The position numbers and the translations under genes were made by a program. 64,000 nt of DNA, taken from the NCBI RefSeq assembly GCF_026041215.1, contig NZ_JAPEIQ010000004.1, positions 62,001 to 126,000 on the forward strand, written 5' to 3'. Positions 28,545 through 38,641 of this stretch are shown piece after piece. Source of the DNA: Hoyosella sp. YIM 151337 (GTDB lineage: Bacteria; Actinomycetota; Actinomycetes; Mycobacteriales; Mycobacteriaceae). A model generated the notes under the pieces. The model worked only from the letters and a program-made list of their open reading frames with translations, was not told the origin of the DNA and did no database searches. Positions within the stretch are counted from its first letter, which is position 1; each line of letters starts with the position of its first letter.

Positions 28545-30215
28545 ATGGACGCGCTCGTCGCGCGCCTCATCCGCAGAGCACCTCTGCGCAGCGTCGTCGC
28601 CGCGCAGGCCGCGGCGCTCAGCGTAGCGCTCGCAGCCGCACTCGCGGGGTGGTCGACGGCCGCTGTCGCCGCATCCGCCTGCGCCGCCGCGGGCGTGTGT
28701 TTCGTGACCTGGCGGGCCCGCCTCCTGATCGACCTGATACCGGGCGCCCTCGCCAGCCCGCTCACCGCGCCCGGTTCCGCGCATCTTCTGGACTTTCCGC
28801 TATCCGCGGTCACCAACACGACCGATCCGTACGCAACCCACCGCATCGGCGTGTGCTGTTCCGGCACGCAAGTTTCCGCCGCGCTCGAAGTCACCGTCGC
28901 GCCAATTGCTCCCACCGCGTTCGGCCGCGATTCCTATGCGGGAGCAGTCTCGCTGCCCGTGGAGCTACTGGGCGAGTTTCTGCACAAGCACAGCGAGACC
29001 CTGCACGGCATCGACATTGTCACCCACGGCTTCAAGAGCACGACTGCGCATGCCGCGGGCACCCCCTACGCCCGGCTCATCGCGCCGCTCCCAGCGGCGT
29101 CACACCGGAGCACGTGGCTGGTTATCACGGTCGACCTAGTGGCGGCGCAGAGCGAGATAGACCGCCGCGGCGGGGGTGTGCGGGCGGGCGCGCAACTGCT
29201 CGCGCTCGCGGCACTGCGGCTGCATCGGCACCTTGCGGCCAGGGGGTTTCGGTGCGGTCCACTGACCTCCAGTGAACTCCGCACCATTGAGCAGACAGCA
29301 CCGCACTGGGACCACAGCTACGCAATCAGCGGCTCTGGACTGACAGCGGAACGGCTACTCCCCCTGTGGCAGCCGACAACCGCGCTGACAGCCCTCGCGG
29401 TGCAGGTACGCCGGGCCGAACCCGGCGCTGGGGCGCGCTTCACGCTGAGCGCAGTCGCCGGGCACGCGTCGCTGCGCGGCGTCAAGCCGTTTGCAGCTCC
29501 TGTCAGGGGCGCGGTGGCGCTTCCGCGCCGCAGCCCGGTTATCCAGCGGGCACTGCTACCACTCGGCGCACCTGACATCAGTCATCTTTCGGCGACGGCT
29601 GGCGCGCTGCTGTGCACGGCAGAAGAACTGCACGATCTGCATCTTCCTGCGTCCGGGTGCGGGCAGCTGATCGGCACCGACGCGAGTGGCCGCGCAGTCA
29701 CCGTACCGATCGCGGCACCGTCGGTGTCGCGATGTGTGGTCTCCGGTCACATACAGCTGGCACAGCAAATCGTGCTTCGCGCGCTCGCGACGGGAGCTCA
29801 GGTTCGCGTCAGCACCAACCGTCCCCACGCGTGGTCTCAGCTAGTGCATCCGTCCGATCCGCAGCGCGCCACATTCGCGGATGAACCCTGGCAGCCGCGC
29901 ACTGGCTCAGCGGCGCTGGCTGCACCGCGCTTATTTGTCATTGACGACGGCGAAGACGGCGACGGTGCGTGCGTCACCGCGCATGCAGGTGTGACTGTGC
30001 TCGAGGTCCGGGGTGTAGGCGCGCCACCACCGCGCGTCGAACCTGATGTCCGGATCGATCAGTCCTGGCAGACACCGAGCGAACTGCGCCTCACTATCGG
30101 CACCAAATCGATGCAGCTGACCGCAGTCATCCTCCCTGAGGAGCGCGATTACCTCACTCGGACGACGGCGGCTGGAGATCCCCCAGCTGGACAGGTTCTC
30201 GTACCCGCCGGGTAG
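28545..30215 (+). CDS. eccE: Type VII secretion protein EccE
   Basis: A 556-residue protein with two membrane helices near the N-terminus (residues 20-60) and a large soluble part typical of EccE ([50 protein letters not shown]). GGGGGG lies just before the ATG at 28545. EccE stabilises the ESX membrane complex; M. tuberculosis ESX-4 lacks it, but many actinobacterial ESX-4 loci carry it. It runs opposite to eccB, and its last 62 bases overlap the 3' end of truA on the other strand. Confidence 0.85.
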   Translation: MDALVARLIRRAPLRSVVAAQAAALSVALAAALAGWSTAAVAASACAAAGVCFVTWRARLLIDLIPGALASPLTAPGSAHLLDFPLSAVTNTTDPYATHRIGVCCSGTQVSAALEVTVAPIAPTAFGRDSYAGAVSLPVELLGEFLHKHSETLHGIDIVTHGFKSTTAHAAGTPYARLIAPLPAASHRSTWLVITVDLVAAQSEIDRRGGGVRAGAQLLALAALRLHRHLAARGFRCGPLTSSELRTIEQTAPHWDHSYAISGSGLTAERLLPLWQPTTALTALAVQVRRAEPGAGARFTLSAVAGHASLRGVKPFAAPVRGAVALPRRSPVIQRALLPLGAPDISHLSATAGALLCTAEELHDLHLPASGCGQLIGTDASGRAVTVPIAAPSVSRCVVSGHIQLAQQIVLRALATGAQVRVSTNRPHAWSQLVHPSDPQRATFADEPWQPRTGSAALAAPRLFVIDDGEDGDGACVTAHAGVTVLEVRGVGAPPPRVEPDVRIDQSWQTPSELRLTIGTKSMQLTAVILPEERDYLTRTTAAGDPPAGQVLVPAG

Positions 30216-31056
30216 CCTCCGAGCGGGCCTGCAACTGATCGTTGGGCGGGTAATCGACGGCCCGCAAACTCAAACCGTGCGCCGGAGCGACAGTGACTGC
30301 ACTCGATCGCTCGCGCTGCGTGACCAGTCCAGCAATCCAGTCCGGGTCGCGGCGCCCCTCCCCCACAGCCAGCAGCGCGCCGACCAGGCTGCGAACCATC
30401 GACCAGCAAAATGCATCCGCGCTGACGTATGCGATATGCAGGTCGCCCCGCTGCTCCCATTCAAGACGCTGGATCTCCCGCACAGTCGTCGCGCCTTCCC
30501 GGTGACGGCAGAATGCAGCGAAGTCATGCAGACCGACGAGATGCTGCGCGGCACGCGCGATGCGTTCGGTGTCGAGGCTGCGCGGCCAGGCGAGAGTATC
30601 GCGAGCTCGCACCGGGTCCGCGCCATACGGCGCGGTAGTGATTCGATACTGGTAGTGGCGCCGCAGAGCTGAGAACCGCGCATCGAAACCCGGCGGCGCC
30701 ACAGTGATGTTTGTGATCCGGACGTCGACGGGCAGGAGCCGCGCGAATCGCCGCACCAGGCGCGGCAGGTCGTCCGGCACCGCGTCAGCCGGAACATCCG
30801 CGTGGGCCACTTGGCCTGCGGCATGCACGCCCGCATCAGTACGTCCAGCGCACGTGAGTTCGGTGCGGGTGCGCAGCACCAGTGACAGTGCTTCTTCGAG
30901 CACGCCCGCCACGGTGCGCTGGTCACGCTGGCGTGCCCAGCCTGCGAAGTCGGTACCGTCGTAAGCGATGTCGAGACGCAGCCGCACAGCGGAAAGCCCG
31001 CCACCCCCAGCATTTGGGGAGGCGGGCTTTCCTTCCTGAAACTCTTCAGGTGTCAC
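30154..31056 (-). CDS. truA: tRNA pseudouridine(38-40) synthase TruA
   Basis: Up to 300 residues. [20 protein letters not shown] is the typical core start, and [19 protein letters not shown] contains the catalytic aspartate. FAAFCRHR and [20 protein letters not shown] complete the family pattern. The GTG at 31056 lies 13 bases after rplQ, but the first 23 codons form a strong hairpin; a GTG at 30987 just beyond it is a serious alternative and gives 277 residues. M. tuberculosis TruA also has an N-terminal extension. The 3' end overlaps eccE. Confidence 0.93.
   Translation of the reverse strand: MTPEEFQEGKPASPNAGGGGLSAVRLRLDIAYDGTDFAGWARQRDQRTVAGVLEEALSLVLRTRTELTCAGRTDAGVHAAGQVAHADVPADAVPDDLPRLVRRFARLLPVDVRITNITVAPPGFDARFSALRRHYQYRITTAPYGADPVRARDTLAWPRSLDTERIARAAQHLVGLHDFAAFCRHREGATTVREIQRLEWEQRGDLHIAYVSADAFCWSMVRSLVGALLAVGEGRRDPDWIAGLVTQRERSSAVTVAPAHGLSLRAVDYPPNDQLQARSEATRRVREPVQLGDLQPPSSE
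30991..31032 (-). terminator. Hairpin at the rplQ-truA junction
   Basis: A perfect 12-bp stem (GGAAAGCCCGCC with its complement) plus an inner C/G stem lies within or just before the start of truA. It has the form of an intrinsic terminator of the alpha operon, with only a short T run, so it may also limit expression of truA. Confidence 0.65.
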
Positions 31057-31068
31057 GCCGAGTCAGTC

Positions 31069-31662
31069 CTACTTGGACTCGCCGGACTCAGTTGCCTCGG
31101 CAGCCTCGTTGGCGTCAGCGGCGGTAGCGTTCTGGTCCTCGATCGCGTCCTCAACCGCTTCAGCATTCTCGACAGCCGCATCGTCGGCTGCTTCGATCGC
31201 TTCCTCGGCAGGGTTCTCGACCACAGGTGTCTCGGCGGCCTCAGCAGCAGGCTCAGCCTGTGAGGCGGCAACGCGACGGGCGCGGTCAGCCTCGGAGGTT
31301 ACAGTCTGCTCCCGCACCAGCTCGATCACTGCCATGGGGGCGTTGTCGCCCTTGCGCGGCAGCGTCTTGACGATGCGCGTGTAGCCACCGTTGCGCTCCG
31401 CGAAGTGGGGACCAATCTCCGCGAAGAGCTTGTGAACGATGTCTTTGTCACGGATGATCTTCAGCACCTCGCGACGGTGAGCCAGGCCACCCTTCTTCGC
31501 GTGGGTGACGATCTTCTCCGCGAACGGACGCAGCCGCCGGGCTTTGGCCTCGGTGGTGGTGATGCGGCCATGCTCGAACAAAGATGTTGCGAGGTTCGCC
31601 AGCATCAGCTTCTGATGCGAGGCAGAGCCGCCAAGGCGCGGCCCCTTGGTGGGCTTGGGCAT
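31069..31662 (-). CDS. rplQ: 50S ribosomal protein bL17 with long acidic tail
   Basis: A 197-residue protein. Residues 1-115 are bL17 ([20 protein letters not shown], then [19 protein letters not shown] and [21 protein letters not shown]). The remaining 80 residues are rich in Ala and Glu with no fold signature, longer than in E. coli (127 total) and slightly longer than in mycobacteria (about 180). It is the last ribosomal gene of the block, 61 bases after rpoA. Confidence 0.97.
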   Translation of the reverse strand: MPKPTKGPRLGGSASHQKLMLANLATSLFEHGRITTTEAKARRLRPFAEKIVTHAKKGGLAHRREVLKIIRDKDIVHKLFAEIGPHFAERNGGYTRIVKTLPRKGDNAPMAVIELVREQTVTSEADRARRVAASQAEPAAEAAETPVVENPAEEAIEAADDAAVENAEAVEDAIEDQNATAADANEAAEATESGESK

Positions 31663-31723
31663 GGTGATGCTCCTCTAGTATCGCCCGACCCGGTCAGTCC
31701 ACCGAGGGCGGGAGAAAGTGGAT

Positions 31724-32785
31724 TTACAGCTGTTCTGTTTCGGCGTAGTCCTGCTCGGCGGAGTAATCGCCTTCGCCGTCAGCATCGGTGTCGCGCCAGG
31801 TGCCGGTAGCGGCGTCGTAACCCGCAACCGCCGAAGGATCGAACGGTCCAGGGCTGTCCTTGAGAGACAGGCCGAGGGTGTGAAGCTTGACCTTCACCTC
31901 GTCAATGGACTTCTGGCCGAAGTTGCGGATGTCAAGGAGGTCTGACTCGGTGCGGCCAACAAGCTCGCCAACCGTGTGCACGCCTTCGCGCTTGAGGCAG
32001 TTGTAGGAGCGAACGGTGAGGTCGAGCTGCTCGATCGGCATTGCATAGGCAGCGATGTGATCCGCTTCCTGTGGCGACGGCCCGATCTCGATGCCTTCAG
32101 ACTCGACGTTCAGCTCACGGCACAGGCCGAACAGCTCAACAAGGGTCTTGCCAGCCGACGCCACGGCGTCACGCGGGCTGATCGAGTTCTTCGTCTCGAC
32201 ATCGACAATCAGACGATCGAAGTCGGTGCGCTGCTCAACGCGAGTCGCCTCGACCTTGTACGTCACCTTGAGCACCGGAGAGTAGATCGCGTCCATCGGG
32301 ATGCGGCCGATCTCGGCGCCGGTCGCCTTGTTCTGCAGCGCGGGAACGTAGCCGCGGCCACGTTCGACCACGAGCTCGATCTCCAAACGGCCCTTGTCGT
32401 TGAGGGTCGCGATGTGCAGGTCAGGGTTATGCACTTCCACGCCAGCAGGCGGAACGATGTCACCAGCGGTGACAACACCGGGGCCTTGCTTGCGCACGTA
32501 CATCGTCACCGGCTCGTCCTCTTCGGAGCTCACAACAAGGCTCTTCAGGTTGAGGATGATCTCGGTGACGTCCTCCTTCACACCAGGAACGGTGGTGAAC
32601 TCGTGGAGAACACCGTCGATCCGGATGCTCGTCACTGCCGCGCCGGGGATCGACGACAGCAGCGTACGGCGAAGGGAGTTGCCGAGGGTGTAACCAAAAC
32701 CGGGTTCGAGCGGCTCGATCATGAACCGTGACCGGTTGTCGGCGACGACGTCTTCAGTCAACTCGGGACGCTGAGAGATGAGCAT
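31724..32785 (-). CDS. rpoA: RNA polymerase alpha subunit
   Basis: A 353-residue subunit that dimerises to start polymerase assembly. The N-terminal domain has [19 protein letters not shown], the C-terminal domain has [19 protein letters not shown] and [16 protein letters not shown], which contact DNA and activators. An acidic tail ([18 protein letters not shown]) follows. The 87-base gap to rpsD upstream holds a hairpin with a UUCG loop. Confidence 0.98.
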   Translation of the reverse strand: MLISQRPELTEDVVADNRSRFMIEPLEPGFGYTLGNSLRRTLLSSIPGAAVTSIRIDGVLHEFTTVPGVKEDVTEIILNLKSLVVSSEEDEPVTMYVRKQGPGVVTAGDIVPPAGVEVHNPDLHIATLNDKGRLEIELVVERGRGYVPALQNKATGAEIGRIPMDAIYSPVLKVTYKVEATRVEQRTDFDRLIVDVETKNSISPRDAVASAGKTLVELFGLCRELNVESEGIEIGPSPQEADHIAAYAMPIEQLDLTVRSYNCLKREGVHTVGELVGRTESDLLDIRNFGQKSIDEVKVKLHTLGLSLKDSPGPFDPSAVAGYDAATGTWRDTDADGEGDYSAEQDYAETEQL

Positions 32786-32834
32786 GTGTTCCAGTTCCTC
32801 CTTGGCATCCGCTATTTGATGCCGATTGGGGTGT

Positions 32835-32868
32835 TGTGAGGGTGCCTACCGAAGTAGACACCCTCACA
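32835..32868 (-). promoter_or_regulatory. UUCG-capped hairpin between rpsD and rpoA
   Basis: In the transcript TGTGAGGGTG pairs with CACCCTCACA; one mismatch is followed by CTAC/GTAG around a TTCG loop, a very stable tetraloop. No T-run follows, so this is more likely an attenuator, processing site or protein-binding site than a full terminator. Confidence 0.7.
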
Positions 32869-32872
32869 CCGA

Positions 32873-33478
32873 TTACTTCGAGTAGAACTCGACGATGAGC
32901 TGCTCCTGCAGCGGAATGTCGATCTGCGCGCGATCCGGTTCCTTGTGGACCAGGATGCGGAGCTTCGACGGAACCACCTGCAGCCAGCCCGGAGCCTGAC
33001 GCTCGGTGATGAGCTCGCGTGCGAGCTGCATCGGCACGGTCTCAAGCGACTGCGGACGAACATCGATGATGTCGTACTGCGAGACGCGGTAGCTCGGAAT
33101 GTCGACGCGCTGATTGTTCACGAGGAAGTGACCATGCGTCACAAGCTGACGTGCCTGACGGCGCGTACGGGCGAGCCCAGCGCGGTAGATGACATTGTCG
33201 AGGCGGGTCTCGAGGATACGGAGCAGGTTCTCACCCGTCTTACCCGGACGGCGCACAGCCTCCTGGTAGTAGCGGCGGAACTGCTTCTCCATGATGCCGT
33301 AGGTGAAGCGAGCCTTCTGCTTCTCCTGCAGCTGGAGCAGGTACTCGCTCTCCTTGATCCGCGCGCGGCCGTGCTGGCCGGGCGGGTACGGGCGACGCTC
33401 GAAAGCCTGATCGCCACCAACGAGGTCCACCCGGAGACGACGGGACTTGCGGGTTACAGGACCGGTATAACGTGCCAT
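32873..33478 (-). CDS. rpsD: 30S ribosomal protein uS4
   Basis: A 201-residue primary 16S rRNA-binding protein. The start MARYTGPVTRKSRRLRVDL, the KQRFTYG-like region, and the S4 domain ETRLDNVIYRAGLARTRRQA with VNNQRVDIPSYRV are clear. The N-terminus lacks the zinc cysteines found in some S4 proteins. In other bacteria S4 represses its own operon. It lies 20 bases after rpsK. Confidence 0.98.
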   Translation of the reverse strand: MARYTGPVTRKSRRLRVDLVGGDQAFERRPYPPGQHGRARIKESEYLLQLQEKQKARFTYGIMEKQFRRYYQEAVRRPGKTGENLLRILETRLDNVIYRAGLARTRRQARQLVTHGHFLVNNQRVDIPSYRVSQYDIIDVRPQSLETVPMQLARELITERQAPGWLQVVPSKLRILVHKEPDRAQIDIPLQEQLIVEFYSK

Positions 33479-33498
33479 TGTTTGACCTTCCCTTCCTG

Positions 33499-33912
33499 CT
33501 AGACCCGGCGGCGCTTCGGCGGACGGCAGCCGTTGTGCGGCTGCGGCGTGACATCAGAGATCGTGCCCACCTCGAGGCCGGCGGCCTGCAGTGAACGGAT
33601 CGCGGTCTCCCGGCCAGAACCAGGGCCCTTGACGAAAACGTCGACCTTCTTCATGCCGTGTTCCTGTGCCTTGCGGGCAGCGTTCTCAGCGGCGAGCTGA
33701 GCGGCGAACGGGGTCGACTTACGCGAACCCTTGAAACCAACGTGGCCGGACGACGCCCAGGAGATCACGTTCCCCTGCGGGTCGGTGATGGACACGATGG
33801 TGTTGTTGAACGTGCTCTTGATGTGCGCATGACCGTGCGCGACATTCTTCTTTTCGCGGCGGCGGGACTTCTGCCCCTTCTTACCACCGGTCACTCGTGA
33901 CTTGGGGGGCAT
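33499..33912 (-). CDS. rpsK: 30S ribosomal protein uS11
   Basis: A 137-residue protein of the small-subunit platform. [20 protein letters not shown] and the C-terminal [16 protein letters not shown] are standard, including the Asn-Gly that often becomes isoaspartate in S11. A basic N-terminal tail ([12 protein letters not shown]) is somewhat long. It follows rpsM by three bases. Confidence 0.98.
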   Translation of the reverse strand: MPPKSRVTGGKKGQKSRRREKKNVAHGHAHIKSTFNNTIVSITDPQGNVISWASSGHVGFKGSRKSTPFAAQLAAENAARKAQEHGMKKVDVFVKGPGSGRETAIRSLQAAGLEVGTISDVTPQPHNGCRPPKRRRV

Positions 33913-33915
33913 TTC

Positions 33916-34290
33916 TTACCTTGCCTTCTTCTTGCCGGCGATCGTCTTCTTCGGGCCCTTGCGGGTGCGCGCGTTGGTCTTCGTGCGCTGTCCGCGGACC
34001 GGGAGGCCGCGGCGGTGACGCAGACCCTGGTAGCTGCCGATCTCCATCTTGCGACGGATGTTGGCTTGAACCTCGCGGCGCAGATCACCCTCGATCTTGT
34101 AGGACCCTTCGATGTACTCGCGAAGCTTCGCGATGTCATCGTCAGTCAGGTCCTTCGTACGAAGGTCAGGGCTGATTCCGGTCGCAGAAAGAATTTCATG
34201 CGACCGGGTGCGGCCGACGCCGAAAATGTATGTCAGCGCGATCTCCATGCGCTTATCGCGCGGCAGATCAACGCCCACAAGCCGTGCCAT
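33916..34290 (-). CDS. rpsM: 30S ribosomal protein uS13
   Basis: A 124-residue head protein that contacts tRNA and forms bridges to the large subunit. [20 protein letters not shown] is the standard start, so the ATG at 34290 was chosen with GAGAGG upstream, rather than six codons earlier. [20 protein letters not shown] is the conserved C-terminal region. Confidence 0.98.
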   Translation of the reverse strand: MARLVGVDLPRDKRMEIALTYIFGVGRTRSHEILSATGISPDLRTKDLTDDDIAKLREYIEGSYKIEGDLRREVQANIRRKMEIGSYQGLRHRRGLPVRGQRTKTNARTRKGPKKTIAGKKKAR

Positions 34291-34376
34291 GCGGCTGTTT
34301 CCTCTCACGTAGCGGAGGTCTGCTCCCAGTCCGTCCCGAACAGGTGTTCAGGCCCCGGCCTCCGTTCCGGGGGAGT

Positions 34377-34395
34377 CTGCCCGCGTATCGGGCAG
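34377..34395 (-). promoter_or_regulatory. Hairpin in the rpmJ-rpsM spacer
   Basis: CTGCCCG and CGGGCAG form a 7-bp stem with a five-base loop in the 182-base gap 34291-34472. This gap is long for the block and may hold a promoter or processing site; no gene is seen in it. Confidence 0.4.
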
Positions 34396-34472
34396 GTGGC
34401 GCTGGGAGGTCTTCTTGTGCTGTCTGGCAAGCAGATCGCGAAAAGTGCGGCAGTCATGCCCCCGCAGTCAGG

Positions 34473-34586
34473 TCAGCCCTGACGCTGCTTGTGGCGCAGG
34501 TTGTCACAAATGACGAACACGCGCCCCTTGCGACGGACAACCTGGCACTTATCGCAGATCTTCTTGACGCTTGGCTGAACCTTCAC
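34473..34586 (-). CDS. rpmJ: 50S ribosomal protein bL36 (zinc-binding form)
   Basis: A 37-residue protein from a GTG at 34586: [19 protein letters not shown] followed by [17 protein letters not shown]. The residues C11, C14, C27 and H32 bind zinc, so this is the C+ form. It lies between infA and rpsM, its usual place. GGACG just ahead of the GTG is a weak ribosome binding site. Confidence 0.95.
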   Translation of the reverse strand: MKVQPSVKKICDKCQVVRRKGRVFVICDNLRHKQRQG

Positions 34587-34659
34587 GTCCGTCCAATCTG
34601 TTCGGTTGTTTCATCGCACGGCTCGATAGCCCCGCGATGTGCTGGCATTACCAGCGCGA

Positions 34660-34881
34660 TTACTTGTAGCGGTAGACGATCCGGCCGCGCGACAGGTCGT
34701 AGGGCGAGAGTTCCACCACTACGCGATCCTCAGGGAGAATCCTGATGTAGTGCTGTCGCATCTTGCCGCTGATGTGTGCAAGGACCTTGTGACCGTTTTC
34801 CAGCTCAACTCGGAACATTGCGTTGGGAAGCGGTTCGATGACGCGTCCCTCGACCTCAATGGCACCGTCTTTCTTAGCCAT
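34660..34881 (-). CDS. infA: Translation initiation factor IF-1
   Basis: A 73-residue S1-fold protein: [20 protein letters not shown], then [20 protein letters not shown] and [19 protein letters not shown]. It binds the ribosomal A site during initiation. It lies 74 bases before rpmJ and follows map on the same strand after a gap of 229 bases containing a long palindrome, so it probably has its own promoter near 34900-35030. Confidence 0.98.
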   Translation of the reverse strand: MAKKDGAIEVEGRVIEPLPNAMFRVELENGHKVLAHISGKMRQHYIRILPEDRVVVELSPYDLSRGRIVYRYK

Positions 34882-35037
34882 GTCCTCCGCTATCCCGGGC
34901 AGAGCTCACCCCGGCCCCTTGTTACCTTTTCATCTGATCCACTCAAGGCGCTTTACGCACCAACGCACCATCTTACGCAGGATCACCGGGGACACCAAAT
35001 TCGCGCAGTTGAGAACGCCTCCCGCTTGGGGTAAGCG

Positions 35038-35094
35038 CACGAGAAACGGGACAGACTCACGGTTTGTGCGCGTGAGTCTGTCCCGTTTCTCGTG
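35038..35094. terminator. Perfect 24-bp inverted repeat between map and infA
   Basis: CACGAGAAACGGGACAG begins one arm; the arms are 24 bp, fully complementary, with a nine-base loop. It lies 16 bases after the map stop codon on the minus strand. There is no clear T-run after it, but the stem is exceptionally long and stable, and it probably ends the secY-adk-map transcript. Confidence 0.75.
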
Positions 35095-35110
35095 ATTCTG
35101 ACGGAGGCCC

Positions 35111-35905
35111 CTATTCCGGTGGGCGCACAGTGAGGATGCGCGGCCCACTGTCGGTGACTGCCACCGTGTGTTCCCAGTGCGAGGCGCGACTGCCGTCCGC
35201 GGTGACCACGGTCCACTCATCGTCCAAGATCTCTGTGTCGACCGTGCCGAGCGTGAGCATCGGCTCAATCGCCAAGACCGAGCCGACGACGAGGTGCGGC
35301 CCTTTCCCTGGCGCTCCTTCGTTGGGCAGGAAGGGATCCAGGTGCATCTCGTTTCCAATGGCGTGGCCGCCATAGCCATCGACGATCCCGTAAGCGCGAC
35401 CGTGCTCGCGTTCAAGTTCGCGGGTGCGCGTTTCGAGTGCATGGGAGACGTCGGTCAGCCGGTTTCCCTCGACCATTGCAGCAATTCCCGCGTCCAGGGT
35501 GAGCCGAGCCGCCTCGTTGAGGTCGCGATCCGCTTCGCTCAACTCCCCTGCCCCGAACGACCAGGCCGAATCGCCGTGCCATCCGTCCAGGATGGCACCG
35601 CAGTCGATAGACACCAGGTCACCAGCCTGAATCACCCGGCTGCCAGGGATACCGTGCACGACCTCTTCATTGATGGAAGCGCAGATCGAGCCGGTGAACC
35701 CGTGGTAGCCAAGGAATGACGGCACTGCACCGGCTTCCCTGATCGTGGTTTCCGCCAGCTCATCGAGCTCTTTAGTGCTGACCCCCGGTTTCGCCGCGTC
35801 GCGAACGGCTACGAGCGTGGCACCGACGATCGCCCCAGCAGCAGCCATGGCATCGAGCTCACCCGGCGTCCGGAAAGGAACGACCTTACGCTTCCTCAAT
35901 CGCAC
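35111..35905 (-). CDS. map: Methionine aminopeptidase, type I
   Basis: A 264-residue enzyme that removes the initiator methionine. Metal ligands can be seen: the two aspartates in [18 protein letters not shown], the histidine in [10 protein letters not shown], and glutamates in AIEPMLTLG and [28 protein letters not shown] carries the catalytic histidine. The GTG at 35905 has no strong ribosome binding site; the adk stop lies 17 bases upstream, so coupling is likely. Confidence 0.96.
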   Translation of the reverse strand: MRLRKRKVVPFRTPGELDAMAAAGAIVGATLVAVRDAAKPGVSTKELDELAETTIREAGAVPSFLGYHGFTGSICASINEEVVHGIPGSRVIQAGDLVSIDCGAILDGWHGDSAWSFGAGELSEADRDLNEAARLTLDAGIAAMVEGNRLTDVSHALETRTRELEREHGRAYGIVDGYGGHAIGNEMHLDPFLPNEGAPGKGPHLVVGSVLAIEPMLTLGTVDTEILDDEWTVVTADGSRASHWEHTVAVTDSGPRILTVRPPE

Positions 35906-35922
35906 GTTCGATCAGACCCGTA

Positions 35923-36468
35923 TCACTTGCCGAGGGCCGACATGGCCCGCTGATTGATCTCTTCGACCTCGCCGATGCCGTTAACCGACTTCACGATGGA
36001 CGCATAGTGTTCGAGCAGCGGCGCTGTCTCATCGCGGTATACGCGCAGCCGGGTACGAATAACGTCCTCGTTGTCATCCACGCGCCCGCGACCGAGCATG
36101 CGTTCTACGACGATGTCTTCGTCGACCACGAAGGAAAGCACGGCATCGAGTTTGGTGCCGAGATCATCGAGGATCTGCTCGAGCGCCGCAGCCTGATCGA
36201 CCGTGCGTGGATAGCCGTCGAGCAGGAAACCATTTGCCGCATCGGGTTCGCCGACGCGCTGCTCAACCATCCGGTTCGTGATCTCGCTGGGCACGAGTTT
36301 GCCGGCGTCCGTGTACGCCTTGGCCTCAAGTCCAAGCGGAGTGCCCTGGCCGATGTTGGCGCGGAACAGATCGCCTGTGGAGATGTGCGGGATGCCCAGC
36401 TTCTCCGACAGGATCGCTGCCTGCGTTCCCTTGCCGGCACCGGGAGGACCAAGTAGTACGACTCTCAC
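35923..36468 (-). CDS. adk: Adenylate kinase (short form)
   Basis: A 181-residue enzyme making 2 ADP from ATP and AMP. The P-loop [11 protein letters not shown] is at residues 7-17, and the NMP-binding part follows ([11 protein letters not shown]). [10 protein letters not shown] is the second signature. The LID lacks the zinc-finger insertion, as usual in actinobacteria. Its GTG overlaps the secY stop (GTGA). Confidence 0.97.
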   Translation of the reverse strand: MRVVLLGPPGAGKGTQAAILSEKLGIPHISTGDLFRANIGQGTPLGLEAKAYTDAGKLVPSEITNRMVEQRVGEPDAANGFLLDGYPRTVDQAAALEQILDDLGTKLDAVLSFVVDEDIVVERMLGRGRVDDNEDVIRTRLRVYRDETAPLLEHYASIVKSVNGIGEVEEINQRAMSALGK

Positions 36469-37778
36469 TTCAGGAACCCTTCATAATTGCGCTGCATCAG
36501 CTGGCTTTCTATCTGCCTTACTGTATCGAGTGCCACGACAACCATGATGAGTACCGCCGAACCACCGAACGGAATGCTCTGGACGTCGCCCTGCCCCGCA
36601 TTGAGGAAGACATTCGGGAGAACCGCGATGGTGCCCAGGTATATGGAGCCTGGAAGCGTAATCCGGTTCAGCACGAAGGAAAGATATTCGGCGGTGGGAC
36701 GCCCTGGCCGGATGCCCGGGATGAAGCCGCCGTACTTCTTCATCTCCTCGGCGCGATCATCCGGGTTGAAGGTGATCGACACGTAGAAGAATGTGAAGAA
36801 CATGATGAGCAGGAAGTACACGATGATGTACACCGGGCTGCCGGGATTCATCAGGTGTTCTGTCATGAACCGCTGCCACGCGGGCGGCTCTTCCTGCCCC
36901 ACCGTCAGCTGCACCACCAAGAACGGCATGTACAGCAGCGACGACGCGAAGATGACTGGGATAACGCCGGCCTGATTGACCTTCAGCGGCAGGTACGTAG
37001 AGGTGCCGCCGTACATGCGGCGGCCAACCATCCGCTTGGCGTATTGAACCGGGATCCGCCGCTGCCCCTGCTCGACGAACACGACACCTGTCACGATGAC
37101 CGCGGCTGCGATACACACCAGGGTGAAGGTAACCCCACCACGGCTCTGCAGGATGTTGTTGCCCTCGACCGGGATCATTGCGGCGATGCCCGCGAAGATC
37201 AGCAAGGACATGCCGTTTCCGACGCCGCGCTCAGTGACGAGTTCACCGAACCACATCAGCAGTGTTGCACCGGCCGTCATCACGAGAACGATCACGAGCA
37301 GGCCGAAGACGCTCGTGTCGGCAATGATGTCGAGTTCACAACCCTGAAGTAGCTGGCCACGCGACGCGAGCGCGACGATACCTGTGGCCTGCAGCATGGC
37401 CAGCGCCACCGCGAGGTAGCGCGTGTACTGCGTCATCTTCGCCTGACCGCTTTGGCCTTCCTTGCGAAGCTGCTCGAACTTCGGGATAACCACAGTCAGC
37501 AACTGAACGATGATGCTCGCCGTGATGTACGGGATCACGCCGATCGCGAACACGGAAAGCTGAAGCAGTGCGCCGCCGGAGAAGAGGTTGATGAGCGAGT
37601 ACAGGCCAGCAGCATCACCGCCGGTAGCGCGCTCCACGCAAGTCTGGATGTTCGCGAAGTCAACTCCGGGCGAGGGAACCTGCGCGCCAAGCCGGTATAG
37701 GACAACAATCCAGAGCGTGAAGAGAATCTTCCGCCTCAGGTCTGGTGTCCTGATGGCCGTAACGAAGGCGGAGAGCAA
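36465..37778 (-). CDS. secY: Protein translocase subunit SecY
   Basis: A 437-residue protein with ten membrane helices forming the protein-export channel. [21 protein letters not shown] and the C-terminal [20 protein letters not shown] are signature stretches. It starts a secY-adk-map unit; the 238-base gap before it holds a terminator hairpin, so it likely has its own promoter as in mycobacteria. Confidence 0.98.
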   Translation of the reverse strand: MLSAFVTAIRTPDLRRKILFTLWIVVLYRLGAQVPSPGVDFANIQTCVERATGGDAAGLYSLINLFSGGALLQLSVFAIGVIPYITASIIVQLLTVVIPKFEQLRKEGQSGQAKMTQYTRYLAVALAMLQATGIVALASRGQLLQGCELDIIADTSVFGLLVIVLVMTAGATLLMWFGELVTERGVGNGMSLLIFAGIAAMIPVEGNNILQSRGGVTFTLVCIAAAVIVTGVVFVEQGQRRIPVQYAKRMVGRRMYGGTSTYLPLKVNQAGVIPVIFASSLLYMPFLVVQLTVGQEEPPAWQRFMTEHLMNPGSPVYIIVYFLLIMFFTFFYVSITFNPDDRAEEMKKYGGFIPGIRPGRPTAEYLSFVLNRITLPGSIYLGTIAVLPNVFLNAGQGDVQSIPFGGSAVLIMVVVALDTVRQIESQLMQRNYEGFLK

Positions 37779-37954
37779 CGATCCTCCTGGCTAGGACGGA
37801 AATATCGGGCAGCGAGATGTCAAACAGGCAGGTGCATGTCTCGCGAGTCTGGTCAACTCTAACAGCATCTGGGGACGCACCTCCGGCACCGCAGCGAGTG
37901 CTCACCGTGGCAGCCTCGGAAGCCCCCGCTGCGAGACCGCCGCAGACAGGCCAA

Positions 37955-37984
37955 GAGGCCGTCAGGGATGTCCCTCACGGCCTC
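37955..37984 (-). terminator. Terminator-like hairpin between rplO and secY
   Basis: GAGGCCGTCAGGGA pairs with TCCCTCACGGCCTC, 14 bp with one mismatch and a two-base loop, 33 bases after the rplO stop. It probably ends the spc operon before secY. The rest of 37779-38016 is non-coding. Confidence 0.75.
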
Positions 37985-38016
37985 TCGTCATGTCTATAGG
38001 CGGTCCGGGTGGAGTA

Positions 38017-38457
38017 TCACAGCTCCGTGACGGATCCGCCTGCAGCAGTGATCTTCTCCTTGGCGGCACCGGAGAACTTGTTCGCGGTGACCTGAACAGC
38101 CACCGAGATGTCGCCCTCCGCCAGCACCTTCACCAGTTCGTTCTTGCGGACCAGACCGGCCTTCACGAGATCCTCGACACCGATGGTGCCGCCCTCGGGG
38201 AAGACACGAGCGATGTCGCCCACGTTCACAACCTGATACTCAGTGCGGAACCGGTTCTTGAAGCCCTTGAGCTTAGGCAGCCGCATGTGCAGTGGCATCT
38301 GGCCACCTTCGAACATCACGGGCACCTGCTTGCGAGCCTTGGTGCCCTTGGTGCCGCGACCCGCGGTTTTACCCTTCGAGCCTTCACCGCGGCCCACGCG
38401 GGTCTTGTCCTTCTTCGACCCCTCGGCGGGACGAAGGTGGTGCAATTTGATCGGCAT
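38017..38457 (-). CDS. rplO: 50S ribosomal protein uL15
   Basis: A 146-residue protein. [20 protein letters not shown], the glycine-rich [20 protein letters not shown] and [19 protein letters not shown] are standard. It binds 23S rRNA in late assembly. It starts two bases after rpmD and is the last gene before the terminator in front of secY. Confidence 0.98.
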   Translation of the reverse strand: MPIKLHHLRPAEGSKKDKTRVGRGEGSKGKTAGRGTKGTKARKQVPVMFEGGQMPLHMRLPKLKGFKNRFRTEYQVVNVGDIARVFPEGGTIGVEDLVKAGLVRKNELVKVLAEGDISVAVQVTANKFSGAAKEKITAAGGSVTEL

Positions 38458-38459
38458 GA

Positions 38460-38639
38460 TCAGACCTCCTCAACTTCTACGAGGTGGCGCACCACGTGGA
38501 TTAGCCCCTTGTTTTGCGGGGTGTCCTCGCGAACCACCGACTGGCGGATCCGCTTGAGACCAAGGGTGCGCATGCTTTCGCGCTGCTTAGGGTTAGCGCC
38601 GATGACGCTCCGCACCTGGGTGATCTTCAGTTCGGCCAT
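38460..38639 (-). CDS. rpmD: 50S ribosomal protein uL30
   Basis: A 59-residue protein, [20 protein letters not shown] and [20 protein letters not shown], ending [12 protein letters not shown]. The start ATG at 38639 was chosen because it begins the conserved sequence; the longer open frame upstream overlaps rpsE. Spacing to rpsE and rplO is two bases on each side. Confidence 0.97.
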   Translation of the reverse strand: MAELKITQVRSVIGANPKQRESMRTLGLKRIRQSVVREDTPQNKGLIHVVRHLVEVEEV

Positions 38640-38641
38640 TG

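Noticed and set aside
34930-35442. Frame running through the 24-bp inverted repeat
   Set aside because: Its sequence is mostly the shadow of map plus the palindrome itself; no independent support.
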